Of a DNA stretch of 64,000 nt, positions 36,101 to 44,583 are shown piece by piece. The notes below the pieces were generated by a model. That model worked only from the letters and a program-made list of their open reading frames with translations, was not told where the DNA came from and searched no databases. The DNA lies in assembly GCF_020172685.1 (NCBI RefSeq), contig NZ_CP083986.1:4894951-4958950 (forward strand). The letters are read 5' to 3'. A program made the translations under genes and the position numbers. This stretch comes from [Mycobacterium] nativiensis (GTDB lineage: Bacteria > Actinomycetota > Actinomycetes > Mycobacteriales > Mycobacteriaceae). How positions within the stretch are numbered: position 1 is the first letter of the stretch; each line of letters starts with the position of its first letter.

Positions 36101-39100
36101 CCGCACCACCGTTACCGCCGACACCACCGGTGCCGACCGACGCCGCATTACCGCCGGCACCACCGCTACCGCCGGCCTGTCCGGTCATCCCGTCGCCGGC
36201 CAATCCGACACCGGCACCACCGTTACCGCCGGCCGCGCCGTCGGTGCTCACGCCCGAGTGGCTCGCGGCGCCGTCGGCGCCCTGCTCGGCGCCGACACCA
36301 CCGGTACCAACGCTGCCTGCCGCGCCGCCGTCGGCGCCGTTTCCGCCGCTACCACCGTTGCCGGCCGCGTCGACGCCGCCGCCACCGAGGCCCTCACCAC
36401 CGGCCGCGGCTTCGCCCGCAGCGCCACCGCTGCCCGCCGCGCCACCGGCACCACCGGTGCCGTTCGCGGACGTCCCGCCGGCACCACCGCTACCGCCCGC
36501 GCCACCGGCACCGGCGCTACCGCCGTTACCGCCGGCGGCACCGGCCACCAGCGCGTCAGCGGCCGCACCACCGTCGCCGCCCCAACCGCCGGAACCACCG
36601 GCGCCACCGACGCCACCGTCACCGGAGTTCGAACCGCCGGCACCACCGGTACCACCCGCGCCACCGGCACCGGCATTGCCACCGGCCGTACCGCTACCGG
36701 TGTTGTCGGTGATTCCGTCGGTGCCGCCAGCGCCGCGGCCACCGGCGCCACCAGCGCCACCGTCGCCATCGGTGGCAGCGTTGCCGCCCTGGCCACCGGC
36801 GCCACCGGCCTGACCGGTCAGGCCGTCGCCGGCCAGGCCGACGCCATCACCGCCGGCGCCACCAGCGCCACCGTTGCTGCCGGCACCGGCATTGCCCGCA
36901 CCGCCGGCAGCGCCACCACCGGTTCCGGCTCCGGCAGTACCGGCCGCACCACCGAGCGCACCGTCACCGCCCTGCCCGCCCGCACCCGCAGCGTCGAGGT
37001 CACCGCCGCCGAGGCCCCGGCCACCGGCCGCGGCCTGGCCCGCATCGCCACCGTTGCCCGCGGCACCGCCGGCACCGCCGACGCCGTTCGCCGACGTGCC
37101 GCCGGCGCCACCGTCTCCACCGATACCACCGGCACCGGCGCTGCCACCGTTACCACCGGCGCCACCGGCCACCGTCGCGTCGTCCGCCGCGCCACCATCA
37201 CCGCCGGTGCCGCCCACGCCGCCGACACCACCGACGCCGCCGTTGCCCGAGGTCGTGCCACCGGCGCCACCGGTACCACCGGCGCCACCTGCGCCACCGG
37301 TTCCGCCCGCCGTGCCGTCACCGTTGGGGTCGGTTTCACCGGCGATCCCGGTCGCACCCCGGCCGCCGGCACCACCGGCACCACCATTACCGACCGCGCC
37401 CGCGTCGCCACCGGCACCGCCGACGCCACCGGCCTGCACCGTGCCGTCGCCCAGCACCTCGCCCGCGCCGCCGACACCACCATTACCGCCGTTGCCGCCG
37501 CCGCCGACGGCACCCGTGGTACCCGAGTCCGCCTGCGAAGAACCGCCACTGGAGCCACCGGCGCCACCGGCGCCACCAGCGCCGGCCGTGGCACCGGCCG
37601 CGTTACCGCCCTGGCCGCCCGCACCGGCCGCGGCTCCTGAGCCACCACCGGCACCGGCACCACCGGTACCACCGTTGCCCGCCACACCGCCGGCGCCACC
37701 ATCGCCACCGACACCACCGGCGCCGTGCGCACCCGCGTTGCCGTGGGCCGAAACACCACCGGCACCACCGTCGCCACCGACACCACCGGCGCCACCGACA
37801 CCGCCGGTGCTGGTGGCGTCGCCGCCGACACCACCGTCGTCACCGCTGCCGGCGATCGCGTCCACACCGGTGACACCGTCGGCGCCGGCACCGCCGACGC
37901 CACCGACACCACCGCGGCCACCTGCACCGCCGGCGCCACCATTGCCGGCCTGTGAGCCACCGGCACCACCAGCGCCGCCGACGCCACCGTTGCCACCGGT
38001 CAGACCGGTCGTGCCGTCACCGGTTGTGTCGGTGTGACCAGCCATACCGACGGCGCCGTCACCACCGGTGCCGCCGGCACCACCGTTGCCCAGCGACCCA
38101 CCGTCACCACCGGCACCACCGGCACCACCGGTCGTGCCGGGAGCAGTGGCACCGAAGCCGTCGCCGCCCTGGCCGCCGTTACCACCACCGGTCGCCGCCG
38201 CACCCGCAACACCCGCGGTGCCATTGGACGAACCGACACCACCGTTGCCACCAGCACCGGCTACACCCGCGTCACCACCGCGACCGCCGGCACCACCGTC
38301 GACATACGTCGCATCGCCATCGGCACCAGCGCCGCCATTGCCACCGACACCGGCAGCACCACCATTGCCACCGTTACCCCCGGCACCGGTCGCACCCGAA
38401 CTGCCGATCCAGCCGCCAGAGCCGCCGGCGCCACCCTTACCGCCGTGGCCTGCAGCACCACCGTTGCCGCCGTCACCGGCGGCACCGCCGGCGCCACCAG
38501 CGACCGTGGCATTCGCACCGTCGCCACCATTACCGCCGGCACCACCGTTGGCGCCCTGACCACCGGCGCCACCCTGGCCACCGGAACCGATCAGCCACGA
38601 ACCCCTACCGCCGGCACCACCGTTACCGCCGGCACCACCGGCCTGGCCCAGCCCGCCATCAAGGCCGACCAAGCCAACCGCGCCCGCAGCACCCACGGCG
38701 CCGTCGCCACCCAGGCCGCCGTTACCACCAACACCGAAGCCAAAACCGATACCGGCACCACCGGTACCGCCATTGCCGCCGGCACCACCGTCGACACCAG
38801 CACCACCGGCGCCGCCGTCACCGCCGACACCCATCCACCAGCCGCCGGCACCACCGGCGCCGCCGTCGCCACCGTCGAGGCCCGCACCGCCGGCGCCACC
38901 ATCGCCGAACATGCCCGCCGAGCCACCGAGACCACCGGTGCCGTCGGCGGACGTGCCACCGGCGCCACCATCGCCGAACCACAGACCACCGGCGCCACCG
39001 GCGGCCTCCGCCGCCGACCCGCCATCGATGCCGTCGGCGCCGTTGCCGATCAGAATCTGGCCGAAGCCGAACAGGTTGATGAACGAATTCATCTCAGAGC

Positions 39101-39503
39101 CAAAGGGACTCAGGATCCACGCCTGCCCCAGGTCATGCAACGGCGTGTAGAACAGCGAACCGAACCAGTCATCAGCAGCCGCCGAACCCGGCAGATCGGC
39201 CACCGACGCGTCGAACGACAGCCCCACGTTCGACAGCAACGGCTCCCACGAAGCACTGTCGAACAACGTCTCCCACGATGACGCCTGACTCAGATCTCCG
39301 AAGGCACCAGCCAGATCCGAGCCGAAAAAGTCGACAACCCAGTCGAACTCGTCAGCCTGCGCAACCGGGGCGGCCGCCACCGGCGCCACGCCGAAGGCCA
39401 AAAACGCCCCAACCGCACTACCAGCACCCAACAACCGCCGGCGCTGTTGCCGGCCCTGCCGACCCTGCCGACCATTGCTTGAAGTGTTACGCCCTACAGC
39501 CAT
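30090..39503 (-). CDS. Giant secreted PGRS-repeat protein (giant 2, 3137 aa)
   Basis: A single 9414-base frame, the largest gene in the window. The n-region ends [19 protein letters not shown], the best match to a twin-arginine (Tat) signal among the family; cleavage is predicted at AQA/DEFDW. The head ([38 protein letters not shown]) and linker ILIGNGADG are nearly identical to giant 1. The GGX region again has a higher-order unit of a little over 200 residues, anchored by [29 protein letters not shown] and related segments, about 12 times. The C-terminus is [13 protein letters not shown] 39503 has AGGAA 9 bases upstream. It follows two porin-like genes on the same strand (88-base gap), so it may be in their operon. 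Function unknown. Confidence 0.85.
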   Translation of the reverse strand: MAVGRNTSSNGRQGRQGRQQRRRLLGAGSAVGAFLAFGVAPVAAAPVAQADEFDWVVDFFGSDLAGAFGDLSQASSWETLFDSASWEPLLSNVGLSFDASVADLPGSAAADDWFGSLFYTPLHDLGQAWILSPFGSEMNSFINLFGFGQILIGNGADGIDGGSAAEAAGGAGGLWFGDGGAGGTSADGTGGLGGSAGMFGDGGAGGAGLDGGDGGAGGAGGWWMGVGGDGGAGGAGVDGGAGGNGGTGGAGIGFGFGVGGNGGLGGDGAVGAAGAVGLVGLDGGLGQAGGAGGNGGAGGRGSWLIGSGGQGGAGGQGANGGAGGNGGDGANATVAGGAGGAAGDGGNGGAAGHGGKGGAGGSGGWIGSSGATGAGGNGGNGGAAGVGGNGGAGADGDATYVDGGAGGRGGDAGVAGAGGNGGVGSSNGTAGVAGAAATGGGNGGQGGDGFGATAPGTTGGAGGAGGDGGSLGNGGAGGTGGDGAVGMAGHTDTTGDGTTGLTGGNGGVGGAGGAGGSQAGNGGAGGAGGRGGVGGVGGAGADGVTGVDAIAGSGDDGGVGGDATSTGGVGGAGGVGGDGGAGGVSAHGNAGAHGAGGVGGDGGAGGVAGNGGTGGAGAGGGSGAAAGAGGQGGNAAGATAGAGGAGGAGGSSGGSSQADSGTTGAVGGGGNGGNGGVGGAGEVLGDGTVQAGGVGGAGGDAGAVGNGGAGGAGGRGATGIAGETDPNGDGTAGGTGGAGGAGGTGGAGGTTSGNGGVGGVGGVGGTGGDGGAADDATVAGGAGGNGGSAGAGGIGGDGGAGGTSANGVGGAGGAAGNGGDAGQAAAGGRGLGGGDLDAAGAGGQGGDGALGGAAGTAGAGTGGGAAGGAGNAGAGSNGGAGGAGGDGVGLAGDGLTGQAGGAGGQGGNAATDGDGGAGGAGGRGAGGTDGITDNTGSGTAGGNAGAGGAGGTGGAGGSNSGDGGVGGAGGSGGWGGDGGAAADALVAGAAGGNGGSAGAGGAGGSGGAGGTSANGTGGAGGAAGSGGAAGEAAAGGEGLGGGGVDAAGNGGSGGNGADGGAAGSVGTGGVGAEQGADGAASHSGVSTDGAAGGNGGAGVGLAGDGMTGQAGGSGGAGGNAASVGTGGVGGNGGAGAAGADGTTQIDGNGSAGGVGGAGGQGGVGGAGGSTFGDGGVGGAGGNGGTGGAGGAADDATVAGAAGGNGGSAGAGGTGGNGGAGGTSAQYTGGVGGAAGNGGDAGQAATGGDGLGGGGADNAGNGGAGGNGADGGAAGSVGAGGAGAFQGADGGAGQAGTSSDGAAGGNGGAGNGLASDGVTGQGGGTGGAGGNAASVGTGGVGGNGGVGATVAGFTGSDGNGTAGAIGGVGGNGGAGGAGGTTSGDGGKGGNAGNGGAGGAGGAGANATVADTDGGNGGNAGAGGQGGAGGHGGAANDGTGGAGGNAGDGGNAGTAGTGGLGLGGGGGTNAGAGGAGGAGADGGAAGVVGVGGNGAAVGTDGASGSDGLGTDGGAGGQGGAGAGLIGGTNTGQGGGAGGAGGNAASIGNGGAGGAGGAGATVDGITASDGNGTNGADGGRGGQGGQGGAGGTTSGNGGAGGNGGAAGHGGHGGNGANGTNGTDAVAGSGGNGTAGGDAGNGGFGGNGGQGGDGGAGGSVTDGVVGAEGLGGLGGNAGDAGNAGNGGHGGNGAGGGLGAKAGAGGAGGQGGVRGEAGASAGEGGWNAGQTEQAAAGAAGAAAIGGNGGAGGNGGVGLIRPDGSVQAGGDGGNGGAAGPVGTGGAGGNGGTGSAGRLGVDGVVDANGNGGNGTGGTSGGAGGNGGQGGSGGSESGDAGNGGAGGAGGVGGRGGHGANGANAPTVASGSGASGANGGNGGDGGSGGFGGQGGQGGLGGTATLGNDGAAGAGGAGGQGGSAGNAGNGGTGANGAGGGANAIAGHGGNGGDGGDRGAAGFGGQGGYSGDGVKAVNGGDGTTAVGGNGGAGGRGGNGVVLAGGNPQSGGAGGLGGNAGTYGNGGAGGAGGAGSIGGNGANGSAGSVNGVNGQSGGSGGDGGAGGKGGSIAGNGGAGGGAGTAGTGGNGGTGFQGKAGLDAVAGTGGVGSAGGAGGNGGYGGNGGNGGSGGAGGTATNGNAGTDGLGTVGGRGGNAGNGADGGRGGHGAGGGANPLAGSGGNGGAGGNIGVAGSGGTGGMNGDGTQRADGIDGVAASHGGNGGVGGNGGNAQAGTTQAGGNAGNGGAGGNVGNGGAGGNGGQGAQGAAGVTGGNGHGTDGSSGTSGGRGGNGGDGGAISGNAGAGGFGGHGGSGGAGGNGAVGSGGSSGGNGGSGGSAGAGGNGGQGGSAAAGTAGAGGNGGNAGTAGNGGTGANGSGGGANHTAGDGGNGGHGGDQATAGVGGTGGAGTGGPAANGTDGAASTGGNGGAAGNGGNGQVLADGFSQGGGNGGSGGAAGTFGNGGAGGHGGIGATGANGVIDGSGNGTVGSDGGMGGNGGVGGAGGSISGNGGAGGRGGAGGTGGIGGVANGVHGQNAVAGSGGDGQDGTNAGVSGNGGVGGHGGAGALGGAATSGTQGLAGVGGQGGNGGAGGQAGYGGNGGAGAGGGIDHVAGDGGDGGSGGYAGSGGAAGNGGVSGNGLIAADGTNGAAGNAATGNGGAGGKGGTGVMLGDGFSQTGGDGGHGGAAGAVGNGGAGGDAGAGAAGTNGTTLANGDGTHGAIGGNGGQGGNGGAGGSTSGNGGAGGKGGGGGLGGYGGDAADGTAGIDAAAGSGGNGTDGGDATGTAGNGAHGGNGGNGGQGGTATSGNAGAVGAGGAGGAGGAAGNAGDGGRGGHGAGGGGTATAGSGGNGGDSSSTAGTAAQGGTGGFSGDGVQAANGAAGAVGETGNGGAGGNGGNGSAATGTGVGQDGGAGGIGGDAALHGNGGAGGQGGSGGIGANGTAGGTGATGGSKAPGGIGGTGTAGTSAGAGGAGGAGGAGGTLSGNGGVGGQGGSGGTGGTGGNGGTGGTGGSGSKGNTAGAGGTGGTGGVGGSGGASGEGGAGGAVRNGDGTAGADGADGAVGKGGSGGNGGKGGIGGNGSTGKNGWSGGAGGTGGTGGAGGASGTGTAGLPGGGGSNGSGASGTDNATPGQGGTGGAGGKGGGS
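38033..39483 (-). repeat. 5' module of giant 2, near-identical to 27700-29150
   Basis: Partner of the block in giant 1, at a constant 10333-base offset. It covers the head domain, linker and the first few hundred residues of PGRS. Divergence rises at the signal-peptide end and around 38430-38530, where the two genes differ by more codon changes. Confidence 0.75.
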
Positions 39504-39591
39504 TTGGGAATTCCTATCTGTGCTGGCCCACAGTGGTGCTAGCTCTGTCTGTAATTTGGTTCGGGTACATCGGTTTGCCTCAGCGGCAGGA

Positions 39592-41973
39592 TCAGCCGTA
39601 GAAGCCCAATGCTTCGGCTATCTGCTGCGGAATGTCGTTGAGCCACTGCGGGATCATCCCGAAGAAGTCGGCATTGACATCGACTAGACCCAGGTCCGAC
39701 AGGCCCAGCCCAGTGAGTAGGTCATTGATGCTGGTGGCGCCCAACCCCAGATCGGTGAGCAGCGAGTTGATCGTCACCCCGTCCAGGCCCAGGCTCGCGA
39801 CGATGGTGTCGAGGTCGTTGTTGTCCAGTCCCAGCCAGCCGAGGAACGTGCCCAGGGTCGGGTCACCCAGAATGCTGGTCATCACGTCGGTGATGAAGCT
39901 GTCGAGGTACACCTCGTCGAGTCCCAGACCGCCCAGCATGCTGCCGATCGAGTACGTGCCCAGCAGTTCGTTGATCACCTCGTCGAGGTGCCTGTTGTCG
40001 AAGCCCAGATCGCTGAGGATGTTGGCAATCGAGATGCCGCTCAAGCCCATTCGGTCGATGAACATGTCCAGGTCGATGTTGTTCAGGCCGAGGGCACTGA
40101 GCATCGACGAGATGTTGAGGTTGTCCAGTCCGAGCGCATCGATCAGATTGGTCAGGCCGATACTGCCCATTCCCCAATCGGTGAACAGGGACAGCAGGGT
40201 GGTGTCGGTCAGGCCCATTCCGTCGAGCACGCGCTCCAGGAGCTCCGACATCGTCGGGTTGAAGCCCAGATCGGTGAAGAACTGCTCCAGGGTGACGTTG
40301 CCGCTCAGGTTGCCCAAGCCGTCGAACAGGGTCTCCAGCTGGTAGTTGGACAGGCCCATGGCTTGGATGGCCTGGTTCATCGTCATGTCGTAGAGATGAA
40401 GGTTCTGCAGGGTCTGGGCAACGGTGTTGGTCCCCAACAGTGCGTTCAGCGTCGGGTTGCCGATCTTGTTGATCAGGCTGGCGTTCTCCGGAGACAGCTC
40501 GGCCAGCGGCGTGTCGCCCATACCGGCGATCGACATCAGTTGGGTGAACTTGATGTCGGCCATGCTCATGTCCTCGGGGATACCGAGAGTGTTGACTCCG
40601 ACCGGCATGGAGGACAGCAGCTCGCCCACGGTCTGGGTGCCGAACTCGCCCATGAAGTCACTGAAGGTGGTGCCGGGCGGGAACATCGAGGCGAGCATTT
40701 CGAGCAGCCCGGTGTTGCCGGTGATGTCCGGCCCGAGGAATCCGTTGTTGAGCAGGCTGATCAGCGTCTCATCGCCCATCTCGCCCAACATGCCGGTCAG
40801 GCTGCCGAGGGTGAAGCTGCCGAGGCCCATCTGCTCGAAGAAATCGGTCAGCGGCGGGTTGCCCATCATGTCGGTGAGCAGGCCGCCGACGGTCCAGGAC
40901 GGGTCGACCAGGCTGGCGAGGGGCTCAGTGCCCGTAGCACCGAGCAGGTCCTTGATCAGGCCGCCCACCGACTGGTCGGGGCCGCCGATGAAGTCCAGGA
41001 TCAGCCCCGACAGCGTGGGGTTGCCGATGTCGGTCGAGTTGAGCAGGGCGATGATCAGGCTCGCCACCGAGTCGTCCGGGCTGATGCCGCCGAGGTCGGT
41101 CAGCAGTTCGGCAAGGGTGGGGTTGCCGATGCCCGCGTCGTTGAGCAGGTTGATCAGCAACGCGGACAACGACTCCTGGCCCACGCCGAAGTCGTTGAGC
41201 AGGTCCACCGGAGTCATGTGGCCGAAGCCGAGCTGGTCGAGCAGACCGATGATCAGGGTGTCCAGCGGCGTGTCGCCGATACCGGCCTGGGTGAGCAGAC
41301 CGGTGAGGGTCTCGTTGCCCATGCCGCTCATGTCGACGATGGTGCCGATGTCGACGTTGATCCCGAGCGGCGAGGAGGCGAGCAGGCCGTTGAACAGCGG
41401 GAGGCTGAACCCGGCGATGTCGAAGCCGGCGTGGCCGTTGAGGAAGGCGTCCATCAGGGTCGCCGGCGCACCGAACAGGGCGGACAGGGCCGCCATCGGG
41501 TCTTGGAAGTTGAAGATCTGCCCCATGAGCCCCTGCATCGCGTTGGCGACAGCGACCCACGGGCCGATGCCGGCCAGCAGCGAGTTGATCCACATCGGCA
41601 GCTGCAGGTCGATCTGGGCCGGGAAGGGCATCAGCTGCGCGTCGATGCTGGGCATCGGGTTGGTGAAGATGTTGATGACGTCCGGAATGCCGGCCAGCGC
41701 CTGCTGCGGGTTGGTGAAGATGTACTGCAGCAGCTCCCACATGTCGACCGAGTTCTGGTTCAGCGCTTGCAGATTGGCCGCGGTGTGGGCGAACAGATCG
41801 GTGTACGGCTGGAAGAAGTCGCCGCCGGCGGTCAGTGCGACGGCCCGCTGCTCGACGACCGCGAGCTGACGTTGCAGCTGCGGTGCGTGCGAGGCCGCGG
41901 CCGGCACCGCGACGAGGCCCGCCCCGACGATGGCCAGGCCGGTGGTGACGTATGGACGAAGCGTTTGCTGCAT
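39592..41973 (-). CDS. GjpA-like secreted protein with 14/18-residue Leu/Gly repeats (793 aa)
   Basis: Signal peptide MQQTLRPYVTTGLAIVGAGL with the RPYxTxG motif, then LVAVPAAASHA. A conserved head (about 60-200: FFQPYTDLFAHTAANLQAL, GPWVAVANAMQGLMGQI, FDIAGFSLPLFNGLLASS) is shared with the next gene upstream and, more distantly, with the 358-aa porin-like protein. From about residue 210 the protein is built of short repeats of form hGhxxhxhxxhhxx. At the C-terminus these are exactly 14 residues long (LGLDNNDLDTIVAS, LGLDGVTINSLLTD, LGLGATSINDLLTG). It ends in an amphipathic segment (PQWLNDIPQQIAEALGF). ATG 41973 has GGGAGGG at good spacing; the longer frame to 42063 enters the upstream gene. 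Porin function is by relationship only. Confidence 0.72.
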   Translation of the reverse strand: MQQTLRPYVTTGLAIVGAGLVAVPAAASHAPQLQRQLAVVEQRAVALTAGGDFFQPYTDLFAHTAANLQALNQNSVDMWELLQYIFTNPQQALAGIPDVINIFTNPMPSIDAQLMPFPAQIDLQLPMWINSLLAGIGPWVAVANAMQGLMGQIFNFQDPMAALSALFGAPATLMDAFLNGHAGFDIAGFSLPLFNGLLASSPLGINVDIGTIVDMSGMGNETLTGLLTQAGIGDTPLDTLIIGLLDQLGFGHMTPVDLLNDFGVGQESLSALLINLLNDAGIGNPTLAELLTDLGGISPDDSVASLIIALLNSTDIGNPTLSGLILDFIGGPDQSVGGLIKDLLGATGTEPLASLVDPSWTVGGLLTDMMGNPPLTDFFEQMGLGSFTLGSLTGMLGEMGDETLISLLNNGFLGPDITGNTGLLEMLASMFPPGTTFSDFMGEFGTQTVGELLSSMPVGVNTLGIPEDMSMADIKFTQLMSIAGMGDTPLAELSPENASLINKIGNPTLNALLGTNTVAQTLQNLHLYDMTMNQAIQAMGLSNYQLETLFDGLGNLSGNVTLEQFFTDLGFNPTMSELLERVLDGMGLTDTTLLSLFTDWGMGSIGLTNLIDALGLDNLNISSMLSALGLNNIDLDMFIDRMGLSGISIANILSDLGFDNRHLDEVINELLGTYSIGSMLGGLGLDEVYLDSFITDVMTSILGDPTLGTFLGWLGLDNNDLDTIVASLGLDGVTINSLLTDLGLGATSINDLLTGLGLSDLGLVDVNADFFGMIPQWLNDIPQQIAEALGFYG

Positions 41974-42022
41974 GATGCCCTCCCGGACGGAAGTTCCGAA
42001 GTTGCCGAGTCGCTCAGGTCGC

Positions 42023-44344
42023 TTAAGCACCGAGCACCGCCGCGATCTGGTTGGGCAGGCCATCGATGAAGTACGCCATCGAGCCGAAGAATTCTTCGAT
42101 CTGGGCGTTGATCACCGTGAGGTCGCCCAGGCCCATCGACTCCAGCAGCTCGTTGACGGTCTGCGTGCCGAAGTCGCCCAGCAGGGAACTCAGGGTCGCC
42201 GTGCCGAACAGCGAGTCGATCAGTTCGTTCAGGGTCTGATCGCCCAGTCCCAGGTCGATGAGCCCGTCGCTGATGGTCGTGGTGCCGAAGAACTGGTCGA
42301 ACAGGTCGCTGAGGTTCTGGCCGCCGATGCCGAATTCGTTCAGCATGTCGTTGATGGTCCCGGTGCCCAGCGCCTGGCTGATGATGTCGTCCAGGTGCAT
42401 ACCGCCCAGGCCGCCATCGTCGAGTGCGTTGTTGACGGTCTGGTCACCGAAGAGCCCGTTGAGCAGTTCGCTCATGGTCTGGCCGCCGATGCCCGCGTCG
42501 TTGAGCATGTCGACGATGCTGATGTTGGCCGGGACCATCTGGTTGATCAGATCGGTGAGGGTGGTGGAGCCCATGGGTCCGAGCAGGTCCGCCAGCGGCT
42601 GGTCGGGCATGTTCCCCAGCACCAGCTCGGACAGGGTCATGTCGGCCATGCCGGTTCCGGCGAGCATGTCGATCAGCGGCATCGCGAAGTTCTCGCGGAT
42701 CATGTCGGCCAGGCTCATCGTGGCCATGTCGCCGAGCATCGCCGACAGCGGCGAGTCGAGCATGCCCTGGTCGGCCAGGATGGAACCGATGGTCGTGCCG
42801 TTGAGCGCGTCGAGCATCGACGTGTCGCCGCCCTTGGCCAGCGGGGTGCCGCCGGTGGCCGCGATGAAGTCGTTGATCGTCAGGTTCCCAATCACGCCCA
42901 TGCTCTGCAGGTTGCCGAACACCGTGCCCAGTGACAGGTTGGTGATCCCCATCAGGTCGGTCAGCTGCTTGACCGTCACGTTTGCGAAGCCAGCCGCGTC
43001 GAGGACGTCGGCCATCGACGTGTTACCCGCCGGGCCGAGGACGCTGATCACGATGTCGCCGACGTCGACGTTGGCCAGGCCCGCCTGACTGAGCAGGTCG
43101 TACATGGTCTGGTTGCCCAGGCCCAGGCCGGTGAGCAGTGAGGTGATGACCTCGTGGCTGGTCAGATCACCGCCACCGAGCGCGTCGATGATGGAGGCCG
43201 GGGTCTGCCCGCCGAGGCCCAGCGCGTCGACGGCGGTGTTCAGAATTCCGTTCAGCGTCAGGTCGTCGGCGCCGATCGTGCCGAGGAGGCCGCTGAGCGT
43301 CGGGTCACCGATGCCCAACGCGTTGAGGACGTTCATGCCGAGGTCGGCCAGTTTGAGGTCACCCACACCGAAGCTGTCGGTGATGTCGGTGATCATCGGG
43401 TTGTTGAGGCCCAGCGCGTGGGTGAAGTCGATGACGACGTCGGCCGTCTGCAGGTTGCCGACGCCCAGCTGAGTGAAGATGTCCGCGACCGTGGGGTCGC
43501 CGATCCCGAGGGCGTTGAGCAGGGTCATCGCCACGTCGCTGATCTGCTGGCCGCCGAGGCCGATGTCGTTGAGCAGGTCGACGGGAGTCTGGCTTCCCAG
43601 GCCCAGGGTGTTCAGCAGGCCGGTCAGCATGCCCGCCACCTGCAGCGTGCCGATTCCGGTCTGGTCGAGCAGGCCGGCGATGGTCTCATCACCGATCTTG
43701 ATCCCGTTGACCAGGTCGGACGCGGTCAGGTCGAGGTCGAGGGTCTGGCCGTGGGCCAGGATGCCGTTCCAGGCGGGGATATGGATACCGGCGATGTCGA
43801 GCGTGTCGGTGCCGTTGAGGTAGGCGTTGAGCAGCACGGCCGGGGCGGTGAACATCGCCGCGAACGGGTCGAGCGGGTTGGTGGGGTTCCAGATCTGCTC
43901 GTTGATCGCGTGCATGGCGTTGTTGACCGTGACCAGCGGACCGATCATGCCCAGCCCGATGGTCAGCAGCGGCGAGAGCATGACCATCATCGGGTCGCTA
44001 CCGCTGATCTCCGGCATGGGGTTGGTCAGGAAGTCGAACACCTCCGGCAACTTCGCCAGCGACGACGGGTCGGTGAGGATCTGCATGATCAGGTTGCCCC
44101 AACCGTTGTCAGACCCCATCGCGACCAGGTTGGTGGCGGTGTTGTTGAAGAGGTCGACATACGGGGAGAAGAAGTCCGGACCGGCGGTCAGTTGAATCGG
44201 CCGATGCTGAACCCTGTGAAGTTCCTGGCGGATCTCAGCGTTGGGCTTCACAACGGCCGTCGGAACGGCCGCATTGACCGCCACTAGGGCGGCGCCCGCG
44301 ATGACGACGCCGGGTGTGACGTACGGGCGAAGCGCCAGCTGCAT
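42023..44344 (-). CDS. GjpA-like secreted protein with alternating 14/18-residue repeats (773 aa)
   Basis: Paralogue of the downstream gene (49-base gap). Signal peptide MQLALRPYVTPGVVIAGAAL, then head with FFSPYVDLFNNTATNLVAM, GPLVTVNNAMHAINEQI and LDIAGIHIPAWNGILAHG. The rest is repeats in which 14-residue units (LGIGDPTVADIFTQ, LGLNNPMITDITDS, LGLGNQTMYDLLSQ) alternate with 18-residue units (LGVGNLQTADVVIDFTHA, FGVGDLKLADLGMNVLNA), a 32-residue period. The C-terminus (FIDGLPNQIAAVLGA) mirrors that of the paralogue. Two ATGs stand in tandem (44347, 44344) behind AGGAG; 44344 gives the better spacing and matches the paralogue start. It is first in the likely porin-porin-giant PGRS operon and divergent from the acyl-AMP ligase. 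Confidence 0.72.
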   Translation of the reverse strand: MQLALRPYVTPGVVIAGAALVAVNAAVPTAVVKPNAEIRQELHRVQHRPIQLTAGPDFFSPYVDLFNNTATNLVAMGSDNGWGNLIMQILTDPSSLAKLPEVFDFLTNPMPEISGSDPMMVMLSPLLTIGLGMIGPLVTVNNAMHAINEQIWNPTNPLDPFAAMFTAPAVLLNAYLNGTDTLDIAGIHIPAWNGILAHGQTLDLDLTASDLVNGIKIGDETIAGLLDQTGIGTLQVAGMLTGLLNTLGLGSQTPVDLLNDIGLGGQQISDVAMTLLNALGIGDPTVADIFTQLGVGNLQTADVVIDFTHALGLNNPMITDITDSFGVGDLKLADLGMNVLNALGIGDPTLSGLLGTIGADDLTLNGILNTAVDALGLGGQTPASIIDALGGGDLTSHEVITSLLTGLGLGNQTMYDLLSQAGLANVDVGDIVISVLGPAGNTSMADVLDAAGFANVTVKQLTDLMGITNLSLGTVFGNLQSMGVIGNLTINDFIAATGGTPLAKGGDTSMLDALNGTTIGSILADQGMLDSPLSAMLGDMATMSLADMIRENFAMPLIDMLAGTGMADMTLSELVLGNMPDQPLADLLGPMGSTTLTDLINQMVPANISIVDMLNDAGIGGQTMSELLNGLFGDQTVNNALDDGGLGGMHLDDIISQALGTGTINDMLNEFGIGGQNLSDLFDQFFGTTTISDGLIDLGLGDQTLNELIDSLFGTATLSSLLGDFGTQTVNELLESMGLGDLTVINAQIEEFFGSMAYFIDGLPNQIAAVLGA

Positions 44345-44583
44345 CATGCTCTCCTACTAAAAACTGACAATGAAGGTTGCTTAAAGTTACATGAGATCTG
44401 ACGTTTGTCCATACGTAGTGGTTGTAATGAAAAATCTCGTCAAAATGCGTTCTCATGTCACGTGACGCGATAGATGTCCGGTTGAACGGACATCGGTCCC
44501 CGTCGCTCCAGCCACCACGCTTATATTCTGCTAATACTGAACCTAGCAGCACGCCGGGTGACCCCGGTCACTGGCGCTTCGCT
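44345..44583. promoter_or_regulatory. AT-rich divergent promoter region (porin-like operon / FAAL)
   Basis: This 239-base gap is much richer in A and T than the rest of the window. It contains the 10-bp palindrome GTCACGTGAC (44457-44466), a TTGACG hexamer on the minus strand (44443-44438) toward the porin-like operon, and TAATAC at 44532-44537 toward the plus-strand ligase. Hexamer spacing is not ideal, so exact promoters are uncertain, but bidirectional control is likely. Confidence 0.5.

Noticed and set aside
30132..37640. A 2502-codon plus-strand open frame opposite giant 2
   Set aside because: Same artefact of repetitive GGX coding on the minus strand; composition is a mirror of the PGRS repeats.
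20192..39503. Dense short repeats that could suggest a CRISPR array
   Set aside because: The repeats are in-frame codons of GGX proteins with no constant repeat length, no unique spacers and no cas genes.
39988..42069. A 693-codon plus-strand frame and similar frames at 40424-41869 and 43154-44287
   Set aside because: They lie opposite the porin-like genes, which have good ribosome sites, signal peptides and regular repeats. The plus frames show only Val/Glu/Gln-rich low-complexity sequence.
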